Source: Euonymus europaeus (taxonomy: Eukaryota; Streptophyta; Magnoliopsida; Celastrales; Celastraceae). From it: DNA of 64,000 nt. The notes beneath the pieces were generated by a model. The model did not search any database. It was not told the origin of the DNA and worked only from the letters and a program-made list of their open reading frames with translations. A program made the position numbers and the translations under genes. Positions 25,801-39,467 of this stretch are shown here, one piece after another (positions within the stretch are counted from its first letter, which is position 1; each line of letters begins with the position of its first letter). Location of the stretch: positions 24,707,996-24,771,995 of the forward strand of contig OY756968.1 in the NCBI GenBank assembly GCA_963580455.1, written 5' to 3'.

Positions 25801-27184
25801 CAATCCTGGCCTTTCGGATTTTGATTTCAGAACTCGTGGCTAGTTGGTCTTCTTTCACCTAGTTAGCCGCGAAATGTGGTTTCTTTACGTAAACGGTTTT
25901 ATGAATATCCGTTGACTCCGAGTTCTGAATTCGGTGATTTTTAGCTTGATTTCACACTACTTTTCGAGCTCTACAATCCTGGAGTTTCGGATTTTGATTT
26001 CAGAACTCGTGGCTAGTAGTTCTCGTTTCACCTAGTTAGCCGCGAAATGTGGTTTCTTTATGTAAACGGTTTTATGAATATCCGTTGACTCCGTGTTCTG
26101 AATTCGGTGATTTTTAGATTGATTTCACACTACTTTTCGAGCTCTACAATCCTGAAGTTTCGGATTTTGATTTCAGAATTCGTGGCTAGTAGGTCTCGTT
26201 TCACCTAGTTAGCCGCGAAATGTGGTTTCTTTATGTAAACGGTTTTATGAATATCCGTTGACTCCGAGTTCTGAATTCGTTGATTTTTCGCTTGATTTCA
26301 CACTAATTTTCGAGCTCTACAATCCTGGTGTTTCGGATTTTGATTTCAGAACTCGTGGCTAGTAGCTCTCGTTTCACCTAGTTAGCCGCGAAATGTGGTT
26401 TCTTTACGTAAACGGTTTTATGAATATTCGTTGACTCCGAGTTCTGAATTCGGTGATTTTTAGCTTGATTTCACACTACTTTTCGAGCTCCACAATCCTG
26501 GCGATTCGGATTTTTATTTCAGAACTCGTGGCTAGTAGGTCTCGTTTCACCTAGTTAGCCGCGAAATGTGGTTTCTTTACGTAAACGGTTTTATGAATAT
26601 CTTTTGACTCCGAGTTCTGAATTCGGTGATTTTTAGCTTGATTTCACACTACTTTTCGAGCTCTACAATCCTGGCATTTCGGATTTTGATTTCAGAACTC
26701 GTGGCTAGAAGGTCTCGTTTCACCTAGTTAGCCGCGAAATGTGGTTTCTTTACTTAAACTGTTTTATGAATATTCGTTGACTCCGAGTTCTGAATTCGGT
26801 GATTTTTAGCTTGATTTCACACTACTTTTCGAGCTCTACAATCCTGGCGTTTCGGATTTTTATTTCAGAACTCGTGGCTAGTAGGTCTCGTTTCACCTAG
26901 TTAGCCAAGAAATGTTGTTTCTTTACGTAAACGGTTTTATGAATATTCGTTGACTCCGAGTTCTGAATTCGGTGATTTTTAGCTTGATTTCACACTACTT
27001 TTCGAGCTCTACAATCCTGGTGTTTCGGATTTTCATTTCAGAACTCGTGGCTAGTAGATCTCGTTTCACCTAGTTAGCCGCGAAATGTGGTTTCTTTACG
27101 TAAACGGTTTTATGAATATCCGTTGACTCCGAGTTCTGAATTCGGTGATTTTTAGCTTGATTTCACACTAATTTTCGAGCTCTA
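25801..27184. repeat. Eight-unit module, local copy 1
   Basis: Eight units (1384 bp): ggcct, ggagt/tagttctcg with tagattg, gaagt/aattcg, ggtgt/tagctctcg with 'tttttcgcttg', tatcttttg, 'acttaaactg', ccaagaaatgttg, and ttttcatttc. It matches 27185-28568 at 1384 bp spacing and 1904-3288 at about 24 kb. The last unit (27012) ends 'ctaatttt' rather than 'ctctactttttgag', a fusion that restarts the module. Confidence 0.86.
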
Positions 27185-28568
27185 CAATCCTGGCCTTTCG
27201 GATTTTGATTTCAGAACTCGTGGCTAGTTGGTCTTGTTTCACCTAGTTAGCCGCGAAATGTGGTTTCTTTACGTAAACGGTTTTATGAATATCCGTTGAC
27301 TCCGAGTTCTGAATTCGGTGATTTTTAGCTTGATTTCACACTACTTTTCGAGCTCTACAATCCTGGAGTTTCGGATTTTGATTTCAGAACTCGTGGCTAG
27401 TAGTTCTCGTTTCACCTAGTTAGCCGCGAAATGTGGTTTCTTTATGTAAACGGTTTTATGAATATCCGTTGACTCCGTGTTCTGAATTCGGTGATTTTTA
27501 GATTGATTTCACACTACTTTTCGAGCTCTACAATCCTGAAGTTTCAGATTTTGATTTCAGAATTCGTGGCTAGTAGGTCTCGTTTCACCTAGTTAGCCGC
27601 GAAATGTGGTTTCTTTATGTAAACGGTTTTATGAATATCCGTTGACTCCGAGTTCTGAATTCGGTGATTTTTCGCTTGATTTCATACTAATTTTCGAGCT
27701 CTACAATCCTGGTGTTTCGGATTTTGATTTCAGAACTCGTGGCTAGTAGCTCTCGTTTCACCTAGTTAGCCGCGAAATGTGGTTTCTTTACGTAAACGGT
27801 TTTATGAATATTCGTTGACTCCGAGTTCTGAATTCGGTGATTTTTAGCTTGATTTCACACTACTTTTCGAGCTCTACAATCCTGGCGTTTCAGATTTTTA
27901 TTTCAGAACTCGTGGCTAGTAGGTCTCGTTTCACCTAGTTAGCCGCGAAATGTGGTTTCTTTACGTAAACGGTTTTATGAATATCTTTTGACTCCGAGTT
28001 CTGAATTCGGTGATTTTTAGCTTGATTTCACACTACTTTTCGAGCTCTACAATCCTGGCATTTCGGATTTTGATTTCAGAACTCGTGGCTAGAAGGTCTC
28101 GTTTCACCTAGTTAGCCGCGAAATGTGGTTTCTTTACTTAAACTGTTTTATGAATATTCGTTGACTCCGAGTTCTGAATTCGGTGATTTTTAGCTTGATT
28201 TCACACTACTTTTCGAGCTCTACAATCCTGGTGTTTCGGATTTTTATTTCAGAACTCGTGGCTAGTAGGTCTCGTTTCACCTAGTTAGCCAAGAAATGTT
28301 GTTTCTTTACGTAAACGGTTTTATGAATATTCGTTGACTCCGAGTTCTGAATTCGGTGATTTTTAGCTTGATTTCACACTACTTTTCGAGCTCTACAATC
28401 CTGGTGTTTCGGATTTTCATTTCAGAACTCGTGGCTAGTAGGTCTCGTTTCACCTAGTTAGCCGCGAAATGTGGTTTCTTTACGTAAACGGTTTTATGAA
28501 TATCCGTTGACTCCGAGTTCTGAATTCGGTGATTTTTAGCTTGATTTCACTCTACTTTTTGAGCTCTA
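27185..28568. repeat. Eight-unit module, local copy 2
   Basis: Same order as 25801-27184, with 'tttttcgcttg' (27673) and 'ccaagaaatg' (28289) exactly 1384 bp after their partners. The last unit keeps the 'cactctactttttgag' end found in the distant copy at 1904-3288. It ends the well-ordered part of domain A. Confidence 0.86.
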
Positions 28569-31500
28569 CAATCATGGCATTACTGATTTTGATTTCAGAA
28601 CTCGTGGCTAGTAGGTCTCGTTTCACCTAGTTAGCCGCGAAATGTGGTTTCTTTACGTAAACGGTTTTATGAATATCCGTTGACTCCGAGTTCTGAATTC
28701 TGTGATTTTTAGCTTGATTTCACACTACTTTTCGAGCTCTACAATCCTGACATTTCGGATTTTGATTTGAGAACTCGTGGCTAATAGGTCTCATTTCACG
28801 TAGTTAGCCGCGAAATGTGGTTTCTTTACGTAAACGGTTTTATGAATATTCGTTGACTCCTAGTTCTGAATTCGGTGATTTTTAGCTTGATTTCACACTA
28901 ATTTTCGAGCTCTACAATCCTGGCCTTTCGGATTTTGATTTCAGAACTCGTGGCTAGTTGGTCTTGTTTCACCTAGTTAGCCGCGAAATGTGGTTTCTTT
29001 ACGTAAACGGTTTTATGAATATCCGTTGACTCCGAGTTCTGAATTCGGTGATTTTTAGCTTGATTTCACACAAATTTTCGAGCTCTACAATCCTGGTGTA
29101 TCGGATTTTGATTTCAGAACTCGTGGCTAGTAGGTCTCGTTTCACCTAGTTAGCCGCGAATTGTGGTTTCTTTACGTAAACGGTTTTATGAATATCCGTT
29201 GACTCCGTGTTCTGAATTCGGTGATTTTTAGATTGATTTCACACTACTTTCCGAGCTCTACAATCCTGGAGTTTCGGATTTTGATTTCAGAACTCGTGGC
29301 TAGTAGGTCTTGTTTCACCTAGTTAGCCGCGAAATGTGGTTTCTTTACGTAAACGGTTTTATGAATATCCGTTGACTCCGAGTTCTGAATTCGGTGATTT
29401 TTAGCTTGATTTCACACTAATTTTCGAGCTCTACAATCCTGGGGTTACTGATTTTGATTTCAGAACTCGTGGCTAGTAGGTCTCGTTTCACCTAGTTGGC
29501 CGCGAAATGTGGTTTCTTTACGTAAACAGTTTTATGAATATCCGTTGACTCCGTGTTCTGAATTCGGTGATTTTTAGCTTGATTTCACACTACTTTTCGA
29601 GCTCTACAATCCTGGAGTTTCGGATTTTGATTTCAGAATTCGTGGCTAGTAGGTCTCGTTTCACCTAGTTAGCCGCGAAATATGGTTTCTTTACGTAAAC
29701 GGTTTTATGAATATCCGTTGACTCCGAGTTCTGAATTCGGTGATTTTTAGCTTGATTTCACACAAATTTTCGAGCTCTACAATCCTGTTGTATCGGATTT
29801 TGATTTCAGAACTCGTGGCTAGTAGGTCTCGTTTCACCTAGTTAGCCGCGAATTGTGGTTTCTTTACGTAAACGGTTTTATGTATATCCGTTGACTCCGA
29901 GTTCTGAATTCGGTGATTTTTAGCTTGATTTCACACTACTTTTCGAGCTCTACAATCGTGGCGTTTCGGATTTTGATTTCAGAACTCGTGGCTAATAGGT
30001 CTCGTTTCACCTAGTTAGCCGCGAAATGTGGTTTCTTTACGTAAACGGTTTTATGAATATCCGTTGACTCCGAGTTCTGAATTCGGTGATTTTTAGCTTT
30101 ATTTCACACTACTTTTCGAGCTCTACAATCCGGGCATTTCGGATTTTGATTTCAGAACTCGTGGCTAATAGGTCTCGTTTCACGTAGTTAGCCGCGAAAT
30201 GTGGTTTCTTTACGTAAACGGTTTTATGAATATTCGTTGACTCCGAGTTCTGAATTCGGTGATTTTTAGCTTGATTTCACACTACTTTTCGAGCTCTACA
30301 ATCCTGGCATTTCGGATTTTGATTTCAGAACTCGTGGCTAGTAGGTCTCGTTTCACCTAGTTAGCCGCGAAATGTGGTTTCTTTACGTAAACGGTTTTAT
30401 GAATATTCGTTGACTCCGAGTTCTGAATTCGGTGATTTTTAGCTTGATTTCACACTACTTTTCGAGCTCTACAATCCTGGGGTTTCGGATTTTGATTTCA
30501 GAACTCTTGGCTAGTAGGTCTCGTTTCACCTAGTTAGCCGCAAAATGTCGTTTCTTTACGTAAACGGTTTTATGAATATCCGTTGACTCCGAGTTCTGAA
30601 TTCGGTGATTTTTAGCTTGATTTCACTCTACTTTTTTAGCTCTACAATCCTGGGGTTACTGATTTTGATTTCAGAACTCGTGGCTAGTAGGTCTCGTTTC
30701 ACCTAGTTAGCCGCGAAATGTGGTTTCTTTACGTAAACGGTTTTATGAATATCCGTTGACTCCGAGTTCTGAATTCTGTGATTTTTAGCTTGATTTCGCA
30801 CTACTTTTCGAGCTCTACAATCCTGGCGTTTCGGATTTTTATTTCAGAACTCGTGGCTAGTAGGTCTCGTTTCACCTAGTTAGCCGCGAAATGTGATTTC
30901 TTTACGTAAACGGTTTTATGAATATCCGTTGACTCCGTGTTCTGAATTCGGTGATTTTTAGATTGATTTCACACTACTTTTCGAGCTCTACAATCCTGGT
31001 GTTTCGGATTTTGATTTCAGAACTCGTGGCTAGTAGGTCTCGTTTCACCTAGTTAGCCGCGAAATGTGGTTTCTTTATGTAAACGGTTTTATGAATATCC
31101 GTTGACTCCGAGTTCTGAATTCGGTGATTTTTAGCTTGATTTCACTCTACTTTTTTAGCTCTACAATCCTGGGGTTACTGATTTTGATTTCAGAACTCGT
31201 GGCTAGTAGGTCTCGTTTCACCTAGTTAGCCGCGAAATGTGGTTTCTTTACGTAAACGGTTTTATGAATATCCGTTGACTCCGAGTTCTGAATTCTGTGA
31301 TTTTTAGCTTGATTTCGCACTACTTTTTCGAACTCTACAATCCTGACATTTCGGATTTTGATTTCAGAACTCGTGGCTAATAGGTCTCGTTTCACCTAGT
31401 TAGCCGCGAAATGTGGTTTCTTTACGTAAACGGTTTTATGAATATCTATTGACTCCGAGTTCTGAATTCGGTGATTTTTAGCTTGATTTCACACCACTTT

Positions 31501-33931
31501 TCGAGCTCTACAATCCTGGTGTTTCGGATTTTGATTTCAGAACTCGTGGCTAGTAGGTCTCCTTTCACCTAGTTAGCCGCGAAATGTGGTTTCTTTACGT
31601 AAACGGTTTTATGAATATTCGTTGACTCCGAGTTCTGAATTCGGTGATTTTTAGCTTGATTTCACACTACTTTTCGAGCTCTACAATCCTGGCATTTCGG
31701 ATTTTTATTTCAGAACTCGTGGCTAGTAGGTCTCGTTTCACCTAGTTAGCCGCGAAATGTGGTTTCTTTACGTAAACGGTTTTATGAATATCCGTTGACT
31801 CCGAGTTCTGAATTCGGTGACTTTTAGCTTGATTTCACACTAATTTTCGAGCTCTACGATCCTGGAGTTCCGGATTTTGATTTCAGAACTCGTGGCTAGT
31901 TGGTCTCGTTTCACCTAGTTAGCCGCGAAATGTGGTTTCTTTACGTAAACGATTTTATGAATATCCGTTGACTCCGAGTTCTGAATTCGGTGATTTTTAG
32001 CTTGATTTCACACTACTTTTCGAGCTCTACAATCCTGGCATTTCGGATTTTGATTTCAGAACTCGTGGCTAGAAGGTCTCATTTCACCTAGTTAGCCGCG
32101 AAATGTGGTTTCTTTACGTAAACGGTTTTATGAATATCCGTTGACTTCGAGTTCTGAATTCGGTGATTATTAGCTTGATTTCACACTACTTTTCGAGCTC
32201 TACAATCCTGACATTTCAGATTTTGATTTCAGAACTCGTGGCTAATAGGTCTCGTTTCACCTAGTTAGCCGCGAAATGTGGTTTCTTTACGTAAACGGTT
32301 TTATGAATATCTGTTGACTCCGAGTCCTGAATTCGGTGATTTTTAGCTTGATTTCACACTACTTTTCGAGCTCTACAATCCTGGCACTTCGGATTTTGAT
32401 TTCAGAACTCGTGTCTAGAAGGTCTCGTTTCACCTAGTTAGCCGCGAAATATGGTTTCTTTACGTAAACGGTTTTATGAATATCCGTTGACTCTGAGTTC
32501 TGAATTCGGTGATTTTTAGCTTGATTTCACACTAATTTTCGAGCTCTACAATCCCGGCGTTTCGGATTTTGATTTCAGAACTCGTGGCTAGTAAGTCTTG
32601 TTTCACCTAGTTAGCCGTCAAATGTGGTTTCTTTACGTAAACGGTTTTATGAATATCCGTTGACTCCGAGTTCTGAATTCGGTGATTTTTAGCTTGATTT
32701 CACACTACTTTTCGAGCTCTACAATCCTGGCGTTTCGGATTTTGATTTCAGAACTCGTGGCTAGTAAGTCATGTTTCACCTAGTTAGCCGTCAAATGTGG
32801 TTTCTTTACGTAAACGGTTTTATGAATATCCGTTGACTCCGAGTTCTGAATTCGGTGATTTTTAGCTTGATTTCACACTACTTTTCGAGCTCTACAATTA
32901 TGGAATTTCGGATTTTGATTTCAGAACTCGTGGCTAGTAGGTCTCATTTCACCTAGTTAGCCGCGAAATGTGGTTTCTTTACGTAAACGGTTTTATGAAT
33001 ATCCGTTGACTCCGAGTTCTGAATTCGGTGATTTTTAGCTTGGTTTCACACTACTTTTTGAGCTCTACAATCCTGACATTTCGGATTTTGATTTCAGATT
33101 TCGTGGCTAATAGGTCTCGTATCACCTAGTTAGCCGCGAAATGTGGTTTCTTTACGTAAACGGTTTTATAAATATTCGTTGACTCCGAGTTCTGAATTCG
33201 GTGATTTTTAGCTTGATTTCACACTACTTTTCGAGCTCTACAATCCTGGCGTTTCGGATTTTGATTTCAGAACTCGTGGCTAGTTGGTCTTGTTTCACCT
33301 AGTTAGCCGCGAAATGTGGTTTCTTTACGTAAACGGTTTTATGAATATCCGTTGACTCCGAGTTCTGAATTCGGTGGTTTTTAGCTTGATTTCACACTAC
33401 ATTTCGAGCTCTACAATCCTGGCGTTTCGGATTTTGATTTCCGAATTCGTGGCTAGTAGGTCTCATTTCACCTAGTTAGCCGCGAAATGTGGTTTCTTTA
33501 TGTAAACGGTTTTATGAATATCCGTTGACTCCGAGTTCTGAATTCGGTGATTTTAACTTGATTTCACAATAATTTTCGAGCTCTACAATCATGGTGTTTC
33601 GGATTTTGATTTCAAAACTCGTGGCTAGTAGGTCTCGTTTCACCTAGTTAGCCGCGAAATGTGGTTTCTTTACGTAAACGGTTTTATGAATATCCGTTGA
33701 CTCCGAGTTCTGAATTCGGTGATTTTTAGCTTGATTTCACACTACTTTTCGAGCTCTACAATCCCGGCGTTTCGGATTTTGATTTCAGAACTCGTAGCTA
33801 GTAATTCTCGTTTCACCTAGTTAGCCGTCAAATGTGGTTTCTTTACGTAAACGGTTTTATGAATATCCGTTGACTCCGAGTTCTGAATTCGGTGATTTTT
33901 TGCTTGATTTCACACTACTTTTCGAGCTCTA
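28569..33931. repeat. Domain B: heterogeneous, poorly ordered units
   Basis: Thirty-one units with many changes seen once or twice: 'ggtgtatcgg' with 'gaattgtgg', 'caatccgggc', 'gcaaaatgtcg', 'cttttttagctc', 'tatctattgactcc', 'gtgtctagaagg', 'caattatgg' and 'gattattag'. The only clear duplication is three units long (519 bp; around 30.6 and 31.1 kb, marked by 'cactctacttttttagc' and 'gatttcgcac'). Two compensating indels occur at about 31322 (+T) and 33554 (-1). Domain-A types end here (last 'taatagg' about 33.1 kb) and the domain-C type 'agtaagtc/gccgtcaaatg' begins at about 32.6 kb. Confidence 0.85.
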
Positions 33932-35488
33932 CAATCCCGCCGTTTCGGATTTTGATTTCAGAACTCGTGGCTAGTAAGTCTTGTTTAACCTAGTTGGCCG
34001 TCAAATGTGGTTTCTTTACGTAAACGGTTTTATGAATATCCGTTGACTCCGAGTTCTGAATTCGGTGATTTTTAGCTTGATTTCAGACTACTTTTCGAGC
34101 TCTACAATCCCGGCGTTTCGGATTTTGATTTCAGAACTCGTGGCTAGTAAGTCTTGTTTCAACTAGTTAGCCGTCAAATGTGGTTTCTTTACGTAAACGG
34201 TTTTATGAATATCCGTTGACTCCGAGTTCTGAATTCGGTGAGTTTTAGCTTGATTTCACACTACTTTTCGAACTCTACAATCCTGGAATTTTGGATTTTG
34301 ATTTCAGAACTCGTGGCTAGTAGGTCTCCTTTCACCTAGTTAGCCGCGAAATGTGGTTTCTTTACGTAAACGGTTTTATGAATATTCGTTGACTCCGAGT
34401 TCTGAATTCGGTGATTTTTAGCTTGATTTCACACTACTTTTTGAGCTCTACAATCCTGGCATTTCGGATTTTTATTTCAGAACTCGTGGCTAGTTGGTCT
34501 CGTTTCACCTAGTTAGCCCCGAAATGTGGTTTCTTTATGTAAACGGTTTTATGAATATCTGTTGACTCCGAGTTCTGAATTCGGTCATTTTTAGCTTGAT
34601 TTCACACTAATTTTCGAGCTCTACAATCCTGGTGTTTCGGATTTTGATTTCAGAACTCGTGGCTAGTAGGTCTCGTTTCACCTAGTTAGCCGCGAAATGT
34701 GGTTTCTTTACGTAAACGGTTTTATGAATATCCGTTGACTCCGAGTTCTGAATTCGGTGATTTTTATCTTGATTTCACACTACTTTTCGAGCTCTACAAT
34801 CCCGGCGTTTCAGATTTTGATTTCAGAACTCGTTGCTAGTAAGTCTCGTTTCACCTAGTTAGCCGTCAAATGTGGTTTCTTTACGTAAACGGTTTTATGA
34901 ATATCCGTTGACTCCGAGTTCTGAATTCGGTGATTTTTTGCTTGATTTCACACTACTTTTCGAGCTCTACAATCCCGCCGTTTCGGATTTTGATTTCAGA
35001 ACTCGTGGCTAGTAAGTCTTGTTTAACCTAGTTAGCCGTCAAATGTGGTTTCTTTACGTAAACGGTTTTATGAATATCCGTTGACTCCGAGTTCTGAATT
35101 CGATGATTTTTAGCTTGATTTCACAATAATTTTCGAGCTCTACAATCATGGTGTTTCGGATTTTGATTTCAAAACTCGTGGCTAGTAGGTCTCGTTTCAC
35201 CTAGTTAGCCGCGAAATGTGGTTTCTTTACGTAAACGGTTTTATGAATATCCGTTGACTCCGAGTTCTGAATTCGGTGATTTTTAGCTTGATTTCACACT
35301 AATTTTTGAGCTCTACAATCCTGGCGTTTCGGATTTTGATTTCAGAACTCTTGGCTAGTAAGTCTCGTTTCACCTAGTTAGCCGTCAAATGTGGTTTCTT
35401 TACGTAAACGGTTTTATGAATATCCGTTGACTCCGAGTTCTGAATTCGGTGATTTTTAGCTTGATTTCACACTACTTTTCGAGCTCTA
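33932..35488. repeat. Domain C nine-unit HOR, copy 1
   Basis: Nine units (1557 bp) typed by 'aatcccgccg' or 'aatcccggcg' tags, 'agtaagtc', 'tttaacctag' and 'gccgtcaaatg'. Private markers 'ggtgagtttt' (34240), 'ttatcttgat' (34765) and 'caataat...caatcatgg' recur exactly 1557 bp later. A 'gccccgaaatg' unit with 'gtcattttt' (34451) is an early example of a type common in domain D. Confidence 0.87.
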
Positions 35489-37045
35489 CAATCCCGGCGT
35501 TTCGGATTTTGATTTCAGAACTCGTGGCTAGTAAGTCTTGTTTAACCTAGTTGGCCGTCAAATGTGGTTTCTTTACGTAAACGGTTTTATGAATATCCGT
35601 TGACTCCGAGTTCTGAATTCGGTGATTTTTAGCTTGATTTCAGACTACTTTTCGAGCTCTACAATCCCGGCGTTTCGGATTTTGATTTCAGAACTCGTGG
35701 CTAGTAAGTCTTGTTTCAACTAGTTAGCCGTCAAATGTGGTTTCTTTACGTAAACGGTTTTATGAATATCCGTTGACTCCGAGTTCTGAATTCGGTGAGT
35801 TTTAGCTTGATTTCACACTACTTTTCGAACTCTACAATCCTGGAATTTTGGATTTTGATTTCAGAACTCGTGGCTAGTAGGTCTCCTTTCACCTAGTTAG
35901 CCGCGAAATGTGGTTTCTTTACGTAAACGGTTTTATGAATATTCGTTGACTCCGAGTTCTGAATTCGGTGATTTTTAGCTTGATTTCACACTACTTTTTG
36001 AGCTCTACAATCCTGGCATTTCGGATTTTTATTTCAGAACTCGTGGCTAGTTGGTCTCGTTTCACCTAGTTAGCCCCGAAATGTGGTTTCTTTATGTAAA
36101 CGGTTTTATGAATATCTGTTGACTCCGAGTTCTGAATTCGGTCATTTTTAGCTTGATTTCACACTAATTTTCGAGCTCTACAATCCTGGTGTTTCGGATT
36201 TTGATTTCAGAACTCGTGGCTAGTAGGTCTCGTTTCACCTAGTTAGCCGCGAAATGTGGTTTCTTTACGTAAACGGTTTTATGAATATCCGTTGACTCCG
36301 AGTTCTGAATTCGGTGATTTTTATCTTGATTTCACACTACTTTTCGAGCTCTACAATCCCGGCGTTTCAGATTTTGATTTCAGAACTCGTGGCTAGTAAG
36401 TCTCGTTTCACCTAGTTAGCCGTCAAATGTGGTTTCTTTACGTAAACGGTTTTATGAATATCCGTTGACTCCGAGTTCTGAATTCGGTGATTTTTTGCTT
36501 GATTTCACACTACTTTTCGAGCTCTACAATCCCGCCGTTTCGGATTTTGATTTCAGAACTCGTGGCTAGTAAGTCTTGTTTAACCTAGTTAGCCGTCAAA
36601 TGTGGTTTCTTTACGTAAACGGTTTTATGAATATCCGTTGACTCCGAGTTCTGAATTCGATGATTTTTAGCTTGATTTCACAATAATTTTCGAGCTCTAC
36701 AATCATGGTGTTTCGGATTTTGATTTCAAAACTCGTGGCTAGTAGGTCTCGTTTCACCTAGTTAGCCGCGAAATGTGGTTTCTTTATGTAAACGGTTTTA
36801 TGAATATCTGTTGACTCCGAGTTCTGAATTCGGTCATTTTTAGCTTGATTTCACACTAATTTTCGAGCTCTACAATCCTGGTGTTTCGGATTTTGATTTC
36901 AGAACTCGTGGCTAGTAGGTCTCGTTTCACCTAGTTAGCCGCGAAATGTGGTTTCTTTACGTAAACGGTTTTATGAATATCCGTTGACTCCGAGTTCTGA
37001 ATTCGGTGATTTTTAGCTTGATTTCACACTACTTTTCGAGCTCTA
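35489..37045. repeat. Domain C nine-unit HOR, copy 2
   Basis: Repeats the previous nine units up to about 36775. The last part differs: the unit at 36700 has the 'caatcatgg/caaaactc' start but the 'tatgta...tatctg...gtcattttt' end of the gccccg type, so it is a recombinant. The unit at 36873 is a ggtgt type in place of the expected one. Confidence 0.84.
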
Positions 37046-38256
37046 CAATCCCGGCGTTTCGGATTTTGATTTCAGAACTCGTAGCTAGTAAGTCTCGTTT
37101 CACCTAGTTAGCCGTCAAATGTGGTTTCTTTACGTAAACGGTTTTATGAATATCCGTTGACTCCGAGTTCTGAATTCGGTGATTTTTTGCTTGATTTCAC
37201 ACTACTTTTCGAGCTCTACAATCCCGCCGTTTCGGATTTTGATTTCAGAACTCGTGGCTAGTAAGTCTTGTTTAACCTAGTTAGCCGTCAAATGTGGTTT
37301 CTTTACGTAAACGGTTTTATGAATATCCGTTGACTCCGAGTTCTGAATTCGGTGATTTTTAGCTTGATTTCACAATATTTTTCGAGCTCTACAATCATGG
37401 TGTTTCGGATTTTGATTTCAAAACTCGTGGCTAGTAGGTCTCGTTTCACCTAGTTAGCCGCGAAATGTGGTTTCTTTACGTAAACGGTTTTATGAATATC
37501 CGTTGACTCCGAGTTCTGAATTCGGTGATTTTTAGCTTGATTTCACACTAATTTTCGAGCTCTACAATCCTGGCGTTTCGGATTTTGATTTCAGAACTCT
37601 TGGCTAGTAAGTCTCGTTTCACCTAGTTAGCCGTCAAATGTGGTTTCTTTACGTAAACGGTTTTATGAATATTCATTGAATCCGAGTTCTGAATTCGGTG
37701 ATTTTTAGCTTGATTTCAAACTATTTTTGGATCTCTACAATCCTGGCATTTCGGATTTTTAATTCAGAACTCGTGGCTAGTAGGTCTCGTTTCACCTAGT
37801 TAGCTGCGAAATGTGGTTTCTTTATGTAAACGGTTTTATGAATATCCGTTGACTCCGAGTTCTGAATTCGGTGATTTTTAGCTTGATTTCACACTACTTT
37901 TCGAGCTCTACAATTCTGGCGTTTCGGAATTTGATTTCAGAACTCGTAGCTAGTAAGTCTCGTTTCACCTAGTTAGCCGTCAAATGTGGTTTCTTTACGT
38001 AAACGGTTTTATGAATATCCGTTGACTCCAAGTTCTGAATTCGGTGATTTTTAGCTTGATTTCACACTACTTTTCGAGCTCTACAATCCCGGCGTTTCGG
38101 ATTTTTATTTCAGAACTCGTGGCTAGTAAGTCTTGTTTCACCTAGTTAGCCGTCAAATGTGGTTTCTTTACGTAAACGGTTTTATGAATATCCGTTGACT
38201 CCGAGTTCTGAATTCGGTGATTTTTAGCTTGATTTCACACTACTTTTCGAGCTCTA
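37046..38256. repeat. Domain C, partial third copy and transition
   Basis: Seven units. The first four (cccggcg, cccgccg/ttaacc, caatcatgg, aactcttgg) repeat the second half of the nine-unit order at four-unit spacing (692 bp). The remaining units carry many private changes, such as 'tattcattgaatcc', 'ctatttttggatctc' and 'ttttaattcag'. The last 'gccgtcaaatg' units (to about 38.16 kb) close the domain. Confidence 0.8.
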
Positions 38257-39467
38257 CAATCCTGGAATTTTGGATTTTGATTTCAGAACTCGTGGCTAGT
38301 AGGTCCCGTTTTACCTAGTTAGCCGAGAAATGTGGTTTTTTTACGTAAACGGTTTTATGAATATTCGTTGACTCCGAGTTCTGAATTCGGTGATTTTTAG
38401 CTTGATTTCACACTACATCTCGAGCTCTACAATCCTGGCGTTTCGGATTTTGATTTCAGAACTCGTGGCTAGTAGGTCTCGTTTCACCTAGTTAGCCGCG
38501 ATATGTGGTTTCTTTACGTAAACGGTTTTATGAATATTCGTTGACTCCGAGTTCTGAATTAGGTGATTTTTAGCTTGATTTCACACTACTTTTTGAGCTC
38601 TACAATCCTGGCATTTCAGATTTTTATTTCAGAACTCGTGGCTAGTAGGTCTCGTTTCACCTAGTTTGCCGCGAAATGTGGTTTCTTTACGTAAACGGTT
38701 TTATGAATATTCGTTGACTCCGAGTTCTGAATTCGTTGATTTTTAGCTTGATTTCACACTACGTTTTGAGCTCTACAATCCTAGCGTTTCAGATTTTTAT
38801 TTCAGAACTCGTGGCTAGTAGGTCTCGTTTCACCTAGTTAGCCGCGAAATGTGGTTTCTTTACGTAAACGGTTTTATGAATATCCGTTGACTCCGAGTTC
38901 TGAATTCGGTGATTTTTAGCTTGATTTCACACTACATCTCGAGCTCTACAATCCTGGCTTTTCGGATTTTGATTTCAGAACTCGTGGCTAGTAGGTCTCG
39001 TTTCACCTAGTTAGCCGCGAAATGTGGTTTCTTTACGTAAACGGTTTTATGAATATTCGTTGACTCCGAGTTCTGAATTCGGTGATTTTTAGCTTGATTT
39101 CACACTACGTTTTGAGCTCTACAATCCTGGCGTTTCAGATTTTTATTTCAGAACTCGTGGCTAGTAGGTCTCGTTTCACCTAGTTAGCCGCGAAATGTGG
39201 TTTCTTTACGTAAACGGTTTTATGAATATCCGTTGACTCCGAGTTCTGAATTCGGTGATTTTTAGCTTGATTTCACACTACATCTCGAGCTCTACAATCC
39301 TGGCGTTTCGGATTTTGATTTCAGAACTCGTGGCTAGTAGGTCTCGTTTCACCTAGTTAGCCGCAAAATGTGGTTTCTTTACGTAAACGGTTTTATGAAT
39401 ATCCGTTGACTCCGAGTTCTGAATTCGGTGATTTTTAGCTTGATTTCACACTGCATCTCGAGCTCTA
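38257..39467. repeat. Start of domain D: dimeric catctcgag/cgttttgag units
   Basis: Seven units. From the first of them unit ends change to 'catctcgag' (creating an XhoI site, CTCGAG) or 'cgttttgag'. An alternating two-unit pattern appears: 'gtttcag...ttttat...tatccg...catctcgag' followed by 'gtttcgg...tttgat...tattcg...cgttttgag'. One unit (38430) has lost the EcoRI site (gaattagg). Confidence 0.83.
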
